Assembly: GCA_030562195.1 (NCBI GenBank)
Contig: CM060200.1
Location: forward strand, 37,827,468-37,891,467
DNA from: Nipponacmea schrenckii
Lineage: Eukaryota > Mollusca > Gastropoda > Lottiidae
Reading direction: 5' to 3'
DNA: 64,000 nucleotides
The notes under the pieces were generated by a model, which saw nothing but the letters and a program-made list of their open reading frames with translations, did not search any database and was not told the DNA's origin. This document shows, piece after piece, positions 39,536-50,041 of this stretch; position 1 is the stretch's first letter; each line of letters opens with the position of its first letter. The position numbers and the translations under genes were made by a program.

Positions 39536-41632
39536 GACATTCCTATTTCAACTATCGTCTGACAATAGTAATAAGGTTAAAGGGGCTCGGGGTTATTTTA
39601 TGAAAGCAGATTTAATGCTACAGGGGGCGTGTATAAGTGGGTTGTATTGTTATTCAAATTGACGGATTTTATAAAGACATCAATCACAATTTACTGGTTT
39701 TCGGCCTCCTTCAATTCTAGAAAATATAAAGTATCATATTCGCCTCTGACTTTCAAAATCATATTAATAAAATGACGTTTTTCACAGAACGACTTTTTTT
39801 TTATGGAAATGCGAAATAGGATACTGCTAGTGAATATACCAATCGAGGGCATAACCCAATTCTTAATGATCTAAATATACAAGGTAGTTTTATAAAGTTC
39901 GATCCTATGATACACGTTCAAGTTTGTTATCTGGCAACAGAGGGCATGTTTTGTAATTGTGTGTGTTCATCGCATTTTATGCAGCCCTAAACAGATAATG
40001 TAACATATTAGACCGACAGTTGAAAATTATATTGGGAAAACATGTGTTCAAAATAAAGAAAGATTCAACTCAAAACACACGCAAAGAGGTCGTTATATTC
40101 TCTGTGTGTAAATTCGAGATTGAAAAATAACTGGAAAAATAATGAAATGTGATTCTGTTTCGTTATAAGTCGACATAAATTCAATAGAAAACATGACTAG
40201 AAGATAAAAAATCAACCATATTCAGAATAATGTAATTGGTTTTCTGTGGCTAATTTCAAGCTCCCCAGGATAGTTCAGCTGTCGACAATATTATACAGCC
40301 GATAGAAAGACTTGATTCATATTAGTTGCTTTAATGTAGGTTCAAGTACAAGCCTTCCTTTGTTTGAAGAGAGGAAAACGAGAAGACACGAAAAATGGCA
40401 CTTGAATTAGAAATAGTTTAAACAGTTTAATAGAGATTGAGATTTGTTGAAAGAAAACTGCTCGGCATTATGAAATAACCCTTTACTTTGTCGTTTAAAC
40501 ACACACCAAATATCTCTTTTTAAACACTTTACATTTTAGATATAAAAATTGTCAACATGTTAACTGTGGTCATTTTGAAACGTAAGTCAAAATCATGAGT
40601 ATATTTTTCATTTCATCAAGAAAGTTGTTACAATGTGTAATCGATAGATTGCCTTTTGCAATAGAACACCTTTGTTGGGCCTATTTCTTCAAGAAATAAT
40701 TTGAGATGTTTTATCCATGGACATAGCTCACAACAATTGTCATTACTGCTTCTACTTAATAAGCTTTTTTTTTTATATTTCAACAAGGTGATTTGATTAA
40801 ATATTATAAACTTCATAAATATTCGACTACAGTCATGTCAGTGATTCAAAATGACAGTGAACTGAATTCCATGTAAGAACCATACATATAGTTCAAGTGT
40901 TAACTTAAAAATATGTAAAATTTTCGAAAGAATTATTAAGGCCCATTTAATACCATTTGATATTCTGATAAAATTATTGTCCCCAATCTAGACCAATTTA
41001 TGAATATTGAAGTACGTAAAGAGAGTTTCCTGTTACAGAGGGAAATGATTTTATCATCATTTCACAATTTCCTGTTCATTTCTAAGTAAATAATAGATCT
41101 AAATTTGCTATATTAGAGTGTATAATATCTCTTATGAATACACAAAGTTAGTGTAGGGGTTATTTCCGCCATAATCATTTGTTGTATAGAATTGTTTTTG
41201 AATTTCATGCACTTTATCACACGTAGATGTTAGTCAGGTCAAAATCATAGTCTACTTGTCACCACCACGACTGACCAAACCAACCAAATATCTTCAATAC
41301 ATGTAGTAGTGTTAAACCAAACGGCCCCAAATAAAAAACATTTTGGATGGATTTTTATGCAGACATAGATAACATGAATACTATTCTCATTTCATCTTAA
41401 CACCATTAAACTTAGATATTTTTTCTATAAAAGTATTCCTCAAGCTCCAGGATACGTCTACATCAACTTATTAAGAGTTTGATGGTGACATACAAGAAGT
41501 CATATTCTTTCGCAATTGTCTACTGCGGAAGTTAAGATGATTTACTGGCTAATGCTAATGGATTAAATGTAATAACATTTGGCAACTCTCGACATTTTTC
41601 ATAAAGCTCGAGGTATTGAATGGAAAAAACTT

Positions 41633-41689
41633 AGTGTTAGGGTGTATTGAGACGAGTCTCAATGAAAGCACTGGCCTAGGTCACAAAAC
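41633..41689 (-). repeat. Dispersed repeat copy, inverted relative to 5.6 kb
   Basis: Matches 5601-5660 in reverse complement with few differences. Contains AGTGTTAGGGTGTATT and GCACTGGCCTAGGTCAC. Confidence 0.7.
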
Positions 41690-43805
41690 AATAGATACGC
41701 TTATTGATTTGTGCGAGCATTAATTATTAGTAATTTTAGTTAAAGAGACACAAGCACGCACAAGCACGCACACACATACACATACATAAACAGATACTCC
41801 GATATAAAGTATTTGGTATGAATGGCACCAGTCCTTAAAAGAAAAAAATTGATTAATATATTGATATCAACAATCAAAATCTTTAAAAAAAAAAAGATCT
41901 AAGATACATGAGCATTGTTATCAAGGCCCTGAAAACCTCTGGTTGGCAACCTTGTGAGGTGTACTGGGTCCACAAATACAAAAACCTGGAAATGAAAACC
42001 AAATGCTTAAAATGGCTACAAAGTACCATGAAATCTACTAGCAGAACTCCAGCTATAGTATATCTGGTGAAAGGATAAACATATAAGACATTTACGTGTA
42101 CATGTACCATCATTGCGGGAACCTTTGACAATGTAAAAGAAAAGGCGAGGGTAAAAGCTTTTCTCCAATTAAAGCAACATTGACCTCCGGTATATACCTG
42201 TAGATTAATGCTTGACCTATCCCCTTAAAATTAATTCACCTAGACCTCCTGTGATGTTATCGAGATTATCAATGATTTTCGATCAAGTGCTTTGAACTGG
42301 GAACAATCGAAATACACAGGAAGTAAATACAATGTAAAAGCTATTATTGTCGTCTCGATCAATAAGACATACGGTCATAAATAAATAAAGCTTTTTCTAG
42401 TTGCTATTTCTCATTGCCACATAGGTTCAATATTTAACACATCACTGCTTTATTATCCAGACTTTAATAGACAATAAATTGTGAGCAAGTCAAAGCCCAG
42501 TCTCTTTTACATGTCATTTCACTTGGTGGATCAATACTTGTTATTACTTTAGTGGTTTTATAGCTTTCTACAACACACTTTAGATAAATATTATTCAAAC
42601 CACAAGGGAGATCTAATACTCGGTATATTGCTGATGGTTATCCATTGATTATAATTGATGACAATATGTAACCTTAGAGGATGATGAATAACTGCAATTT
42701 ATACTGTTTATATGATTGGCATTATACTCATCATACGCTATTGCTCTTTTCAATTAGCGGACGTTCTTGAGGGACAACAGGATATACAGTAACTCACACT
42801 AGAGTTTTAAGCAGTTGACGTTGTAATGTACTCGATTATTAAGGACAAAAAGCAATAATCGATCCAAAGATTTATTTCCTTAAATGGTATAAAGCAAGTT
42901 AAACGAATGTTATAACCCTAATTATATTTTTATACCGTGAGTGGGTATTGCGATCTCTGAAACTAGAAGCTTTCATTTACATTATTAAGAAATAAACCAG
43001 GATTCCAAGGAAGAGATTATATCGATGAAATAAAATCAGTCAACTTCGTGAAAAACAGATTTGACATTTTAATGGCAAATTGCGTATGGCCCGTGGTTAA
43101 AAAATAAAACTAGCACACACACGACACATCTGTCATCAAACTGCATTGAACAAAAAACAATTTAACACGGGGCTTGAAGCATGATAGAGAACTGCGTCTG
43201 AATTGCTTTCAAACTGTGCTCGTCTCGATTTTCTTTCATAGTTAGAGATTACAAGCGAATGTCTAATTGTATAGGTTATCTTTCAGCACATGTACAAGAG
43301 CCTAGAAGAAATCGATAGCATGCGAGCATTACAAGTCTTCTCTCTACCATAATGTCGATTTACTCGTCAGATTTTAAATGGTTTTTATTCCCTGGTGAAT
43401 ATCAGCTATCAATAATAATTACTCCTATTATCTGTGTAATATCATCAGTAACAAAAATTGATTATGAATGATAAACAGTTGTTATTAATTATCTTAATAA
43501 ATAGTTTTTTTCTTAGTCTTGTATGTTAAAAGTGCAGATTTTCGTTTCATTTCACAAAAACAAAGTAGTACACGTCTCCATTAGCAAATTATGAAGCTGG
43601 GAAGATAGACTTAAAACTTCTTTTACATGTTTAAACCCTAATATTGTCTGAAAATGGCATGACCTCGGCCGGTCTTTTATTGAAGCCATTTAATAAGTTT
43701 AATTAACTGACAAAGTCATAACAAACGGTTTCTCATCATTCAACTACAAAGACATCTTCTCATCAAAAATGTTTCTCATCACAACAGATTACAATTTATA
43801 ACAAA

Positions 43806-44995
43806 TTTACTCTAAAAAAAAAGTCGATCGTAACAATAGATGTAGATCTATAAAGATAAAAAATAAGGTTCGATCCATCAAGATACCAACAGAAAGAATA
43901 TGTCAAGATATAGAGATGAATCTTACCACGATAGCAATAGATAGAGGTAATATCAAGAGATCGATCAATAGGGGTAGATATATCCATATAACAATATGGG
44001 TAGATCTATTTACATAACAATAGAGGTAAATATATAGTGATAACAAAAATAGATGTACAAAATAACAATAAAGCTAGATTTACCAAGATAACGATAGAGG
44101 TAGATCTACCAGGTATAAGAGAGGTAGATCTTTCAAGATAACAATAGAGGAAGATCTTTCAAAATAACAATAGAGGTAGATCTACCAAGTTAATAAGAGA
44201 GGTAGATCTTTCAAAATAACAATAGAGCTAGATCTACCAAGATAACGATAGAGGTAGATCTACCAAGTTAATAAGAAAGGTAGATCTTTCAAAATAACAA
44301 TAGAGTTAGATCTAACAAGATAACAAAAGGGGTAGATTTACCAAGATAACAATAGAGGTAGATCTTTCAAAATAACAATAGAGCTAAATCTACCAAGATA
44401 ACAAGAGAGGTAGATCTACCAAGATAACATAGAGTAGATCTACCACGATAACAATAGAGTAGAGTTCAAATAACAATAGAGTAGATCTATTAGATCAATA
44501 GAGGTAGATCTACCAGATAACAATAGGGTAGATCTACTTAGATAACAATAGAGGAAAGATATATGTGATAACAAAAATAGATGTACAATGTAGATCTTTC
44601 AAATAACAATAGAGGTAGATCTACCAAGATAACGATAGAGGTAGATCTCCCAAAGGATAAAGAGGTAGATCTTTCAAGATAACAATAGAGGAAGATCTTT
44701 AAAAGATAACAATAGAGGTAGATCTACCAAGTTAATAAGAGAGGTAGATCTTTCAAAATAACAATAGAGCTAGATCTACCAAGATAACGATAGAGGTAGA
44801 TCTACCAAGTTAATAAGAAAGGTAGATCTTTCAAAATAACAATAGAGTTAGATCTAACAAGATAACAAAAGGGGTAGATTTACCAAGATAACAATAGAGG
44901 TAGATCTTTCAAAATAACAATAGAGCTAGATCTACCAAGATAACAAGAGAGGTTGATCTACCAAGATAACAGTAGAGGTAGATTTATACAAGATC
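43806..44995. repeat. 26-bp minisatellite with a BglII-site palindrome and an internal duplication
   Basis: The typical unit is AGGTAGATCTACCAAGATAA plus CAATAG, roughly 45 copies of varying quality. Many contain the perfect 10-bp palindrome GTAGATCTAC; alternating units read AGATCTTTCAAAATAAC. A block of about 420 bp is repeated about 530-542 bp further on (43985-44410 against 44525-44955) with the same order of variant units, for example AAAAGGGGTAGATTTACC at about 44325 and 44867. So a multi-unit block was copied recently inside the array. The left edge (43806-43990) is degenerate. Confidence 0.95.
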
Positions 44996-45585
44996 CCATT
45001 ACGTCCAAAGCTTTTGAATTGGACAAATTGGTTACTTTTTTAAGCTGAAGCTGTTGTTAGTAGAGCATGTAGTTAATTAGAACACGTCGTGTATATTATC
45101 AGATTAACAAGTAAAAAACTGGTTCATGGCTAGTCTCAAAATGAGAAAACGCTTGAGGGTCTACCGTGTTCTCTTCTCTGTTTAGTTGAACAATGATTTA
45201 ATGTGAAACATCTTTTCCAGAGAAATACGTTTCTATAATAAGAAACCCTTGTGGTGTGGCACTGTGGTGTATCTTCGACTAACATAAATATGGGCTATGA
45301 AATCATCAGGGTGGGATCATGCAGATTGTTTATAATCCGGTGCTTTTGAATCCTGCAATTTGTAGTAGTGCAACGGACGGACAAGAGCGATGCTGAAATA
45401 TTGACCATGATATTTATGTAGCCTACTCTTATCGAACACAGTCGAGAGCAAACTCTTTTACCGACCAATCAAACATCAAAATAATTTTATTCTACCGACA
45501 TATATTTAATGGCTTGAATTAACACAAGCTTATTCGTACTGAATAGAAAATAGATTTTAAAGGTTATCAAGTTTCTGTACAAAAT

Positions 45586-45880
45586 GTCGTCTGCTTGACA
45601 TATCAAGTTCCAGCTGCAGCCAATCAAAATAGCTCATTTATTAACAGTTACTTTTCATTGGTTTAAAAAAGTCGGCTATGGCGTTTATATCTGATGGTTG
45701 TCGTTATTGTTATCTTTATGGTGGAAATTGGATTTCTCTTGAACGACTGCCAGAATTGAACGTGTCGTTCTGAAGACAGAATTTAGAAAGATAAATGATA
45801 GGAGCTGGTATTGATTAATGATTGTCTGTGAAATTCAAAGTCTGTTTCTGGAGATTTAACGATTCCTCCCCATTTTTAAA
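45586..45880 (+). repeat. Diverged ~300-bp dispersed repeat, copy 2
   Basis: Direct-orientation partner of 38155-38452. The best-conserved blocks are GGTTGTCGTTATTGT, AAAGATAAATGATAGGAG and ATTGTCTGTGAAATTCAAAG. The opposed CCAAT/ATTGG words are kept. Confidence 0.7.
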
Positions 45881-46084
45881 GAATCTTGACTAATGAAAGT
45901 GGTAATTCAAAACATCTGCCCCTGTTCGTCTGCTCTACAATCGAGACCTTTTTGCACGTATTTTTACTCAACAAACGTGATGTTTTTGTGTACAAAAAAT
46001 GTTTTTCAAAAGGATGTAGCTTCCTAATGAGAACTTTGCTCTTGTTAGTGGAAATTTCCACGGACGCGGGTAACCTTGATTGAA

Positions 46085-46182
46085 GGGATACTGCGTCTTA
46101 GCATGAACATAAAATTTTAGTCCTCAAGAATGGTCAATATGTGTATATATTCATCCGTGAACTTCTGGTGTCACAGAATCCC
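46085..46182 (-). mobile_element. Short TTAA-flanked MITE, copy 2
   Basis: Reverse-orientation copy of 7033-7140. Ends are GGGATACTG and CAGAATCCC; TTAA follows the right end, while the left flank has decayed to TGAA. It is 98 bp because of a short internal deletion relative to copy 1. Confidence 0.65.
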
Positions 46183-46220
46183 TTAAAATATGGAAAACCA
46201 ACAAATCAAAGTCATTTTTT

Positions 46221-46252
46221 AAAAACGCTTAATCAATTTATTAAGCGTTTTT
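46221..46252. repeat. Perfect 13-bp hairpin
   Basis: AAAAACGCTTAAT and ATTAAGCGTTTTT are exact complements around the 6-nt loop CAATTT, 38 bp past the MITE at 46.1 kb. In a bacterium it would look like a terminator; in this eukaryotic setting the meaning is unknown. Confidence 0.85.
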
Positions 46253-47064
46253 CATTAATCAAATGCATCTTTATCTCTTATTTATTTATATGTTATTTAT
46301 GACAGCAGGTAAGAATCTGATAGATAGAGCTCTTATTGGCCAAGATTAAAATTTTGGACTTCTGTTCCTTCTATGTAGCCTAATCAGAAACATTTATTGT
46401 CTAGATGAGCAAAAAATGAACGCCAAATACTACATGATTATCTATCAGAGACTGGTAGACCAATGGTCATTAAGTTTCGATCCTGATGCATCGAGTATAG
46501 TATAAATACAATATTCATTCAAACAATTAAATTGAATAAATACCATTGAATAAAATAACAATGTACCATTATAAGTCCAATAAAATGTAGCGATAGATAT
46601 CTGACGAGGTTACAATATGCGAAATGCACTTTGAGCTGAAATATAATTATATAGAACTAATGTACTTGTTTGACATTCCATCCATACAGTAATTTGTTGC
46701 GAAGATATGAGGTAATTGGTTTTAGATAACACACAAAGAAATCTGAGGATGAAGTTCAAATTTTCTTCATTTTCAAGTCAAATAAGAAGTTTATTTTTTT
46801 AAAGTCGCATCTTGAATAGATAGTGACACCTGAAACTAAACAGATCGTGTATATGACGTCAAGTGAACTGTTATTTTCTCCCATGTATAAAATAATTCTC
46901 TTCTGTCATTTCAACTAAATAAGCCGTGTGTATCACGAGATTAAACCATTATTCGTCACGTCAGAAACGTAATAGTGACAAGGCTGACTGCAAGCTTTAT
47001 CATGATAATGAGAACTCAGATAAATGCCTGGTACGTCGGCAGCAAAATGCCCGGGAGGAAATGG

Positions 47065-47126
47065 AAACCATGTTTGGTAACCATGGAAACACCCCCGCCA
47101 GAGTTGACGTGTAAATACATTTACAG
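47065..47126 (+). promoter_or_regulatory. Putative regulatory module, X-box plus TTGACGT (copy 2)
   Basis: GTAACCATGGAAAC (47077-47090) is a strong match to the palindromic RFX X-box (GTNNCCATGGNAAC type). TTGACGTGTAAAT starts 27 bp downstream, as in 39480-39535. The surrounding 100 bp are noticeably less AT-rich than their neighbours. Role inferred, not shown. Confidence 0.4.
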
Positions 47127-50041
47127 CATATTGCTCCCTGCTTTGAGAACATAGTTAACAACCTACTTAGCCCGAGGGTATCTTATTATGTATAGTTTAA
47201 ATTTATCAGAGGGAATATTATCATAACAAAGAGACCTGTTAAATTGACGTTTCTTTCACTTAAATTTTGAATAATATTCTGTAAGACTACATTGATAGCT
47301 GGCATATTTAAGATTATGATAGTCGATTATCTTATGACAAATACTGACAAATTATTTTCAATAATCTAAATATTCTTTGAACTGTATAGAAGGGATCTTC
47401 AATCTACTTCCATTATATTTAGATTGTTATCAATTAACATTGTGAGCGATGTATTTTCATACAACCTAAAATGATGTCTATTTGATGTGGCAAACTCATT
47501 GAAGTTGTTTACTCCTTATATTTAGTATTTTTTTTTTCCAACGCACGTGTATTCTTTTAAAATTTCCTTTCACTCAGATCAGACTAACTGCAGAATCTGC
47601 GTACCCACCAAACTATTAAACAGTGTACAATACAACATGCCATATAATTTATAGTTTACGTGACATATGAATGTGACTCATTTGTCACTAGCTGATATTC
47701 AATCTAAATCCCAACATGTTTACATGTTTTGCTTCAAGCAGACCGTACAATCTGGGTCTTGACGCATAAATCGTAAAATACAATATACGTCTTTTAATAC
47801 AGGGCACATTGGAAAGAAAAACTACTTCAGATTTACTTTAGTTTTGGACCAATGGTTAATATACAGAAATTTATTCTATAAATGAAAATATAATCATGTA
47901 ATAAACACTTAATAGCATATTTTTTGTCAAAACTTATAAAAAGAAAACCATGCATGATAAGTAATGATACAAAATACCGTGGGAGCCCAAATGTTTTACT
48001 GAGTGCAGAGAATGGCTTCTGTTGGAAAATACAATTTGCTACAGGCCACAACCCAGTCTACGCCTTAAACAATATGATTTTTATTCATTAGAAAAATTGT
48101 GATATTGTGACCCAATCTTCTCTGGTCCTGCATGATCTTCAACTGTGGTCAAGTAAATTTGATTTGACGAGTGTTATTCTCGAAGCCTATACGATATGTT
48201 TCTGATTAGACTTGTTGTTAGTTTAACTCCCATAAAAGTTGCTATTTTATCAAAGCTGTTGTCGTTTAAGGAGATTTTATTACCATTTAATTGTAACCGA
48301 ACACCCTTCACGATGTCATGTGACTCAGTGATAAAATCACCAATTAATGCTGCAGATAAAGACACTTTACACCTCCTGAAATTAGAGACTTAAATCACGT
48401 GATAAGATAAGGGTTTGGTGCCTATAATTTGTTGATGCAAGACGGTATTGTTTGCCAAGTAGCAGTGTTTCCCATTCACTCAGTCAGACAATCCGGTTGA
48501 TTAAACCCTCTACTGATAATTTGACACATCAATGCCTTTGTCGATGAAATTAAAAACACTTTGACAGGCGAAACTAAAAACAGAGGTCTCAAGCTTTCGT
48601 TTTTAACTCAATTCTATTGCACTCTCTTGTTTTCCTGAAAGCATTTTCTAAGATTATTAAAATCCTTGGAGTAACTATCAAAAAAAAACCTAGCAGCTGA
48701 AAAATATTTTGAAATTTGGAATTGTTGGTTAGTATTTTTCCTAGGTTTCAATAGACAATTTTAATCAAACTTTGCTACTTGAAGAACTGTTTTCAAGATA
48801 AAAATTCATCTTGTAAATTAGGCCGACATAATTAATTTTTTTTACCAAAATTGTGGTAAACGTGTTATTTAATCTCTTGGTTTGGTATTTAAAGAGACGT
48901 CGTTTCGTTTCTTATTCATGTAGTATAAGGTTTATAAATCTTGTATTTTATGTCAGCAGATGTTTGAATAAAGTAAAAGAAATGGGAGTCAATTTAGCGT
49001 GAAAATAAGCCTTCGATCAAGCATGGTGAATGGAAAGACTGTGTGTTGTCATTATTTTCTGTGATAATACAGTTGCCCTCCTTGACACCCATTCATTAAG
49101 TATTTGAAGGGTTTTATCAGCCAACAACCGTCTTCATAAGACCAGTAATTGGAAACTCTGGTATAAGCTGATGAGGTCCTCCTTGAGTATCAAATGACCT
49201 CCAAGGTCACGTGTATAAGCTTAATATCTTGGGATTTGCTTGTTGCATGAGATTAAACTGTTCAGGTTGAACTAAGAAAGAGGACAAAGAACAACATGAC
49301 CCGGTGGCTTGACCTTACCCGTAACACAATCTGATTTTTTTGTACATAGGGCTACGTTTCATATTAAAAAATGGTAGGATTTTTGAAAAAAAAGTGATTC
49401 TTTAGTAGCGAGGTGTGGTCGAAAAAGAAGTAGTATACTGTACTTTTTAATTTAAGCTGACTTATTAGAGATCTATTAACTATTTCATATTTCAATCTTC
49501 ACGTTTTGCATGTCTACTAAAATCTGACAGCCTATATTTCACAAAAGGAAATATTTGCATTGCTTACAGCAGCTTCAAATATAGGCTATTATTTTTCTTC
49601 AATGGTGTCATCTTGCTTTCTTTTTAAAAATAAAATCATAGGACATAATTATCAACAGGCCTAGATTCGAGTGATGAACACATCTATGGGAACTATAATT
49701 ATTATATGAAGGGATTACGCTAAGAGGTATTTATTATAACGGTCTAAGGGAAATAACTCCTATTTCTGATGTTAACTTTTAATACATTTAACCAAGACCC
49801 AATTAATTGACATAAATTAAGATACGTCGGTAAATTATTTAAAATCTTACTTTAAACGGAATTCTTTATTACATTTTTTCACCCTGGAGAAGAGTTCTGA
49901 CGGATAATTTTCTAAAGATAATTTGTTTCATTTTGTTTTTTAGCAAATCCAGAAGATGTACGGAGCCAAGTGGCATAACTCTTGTCATTACTTTATTTGA
50001 AAAATTGTATTTGACAAATCTTTGAAGTTTTTATCTTTAAA

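Larger units (their letters stand above)
38906..43805. other. Gene-free AT-rich DNA
   Basis: No exon recognised. Contains a regulatory-like segment at 39.5 kb and a dispersed repeat at 41.6 kb (listed separately), a CA-rich microsatellite at 41750-41790 and a 9-bp-arm dyad TCGATTATT/AATAATCGA at 42832-42862. Confidence 0.55.
44996..50041. other. Gene-free AT-rich DNA upstream of MED27
   Basis: No exon recognised. Holds repeat copies at 45.6 and 46.1 kb, a perfect hairpin at 46.2 kb and a regulatory-like segment at 47.1 kb, all listed. Opposed open frames at 48174-48393 match no known family. The last part (from about 49.9 kb) must contain the MED27 promoter and 5' UTR, but I see no TATA box that stands out from the AT-rich background. 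Confidence 0.5.

Noticed and set aside
46221..46252. Rho-independent terminator-like hairpin followed by T residues
   Set aside because: The window is eukaryotic and no gene ends here, so a bacterial terminator makes no sense. Kept only as a hairpin.
48174..48393. Overlapping 63- and 65-codon open frames
   Set aside because: The minus-strand frame has a protein-like composition but no recognised family and no partner exons; too weak to call a gene.
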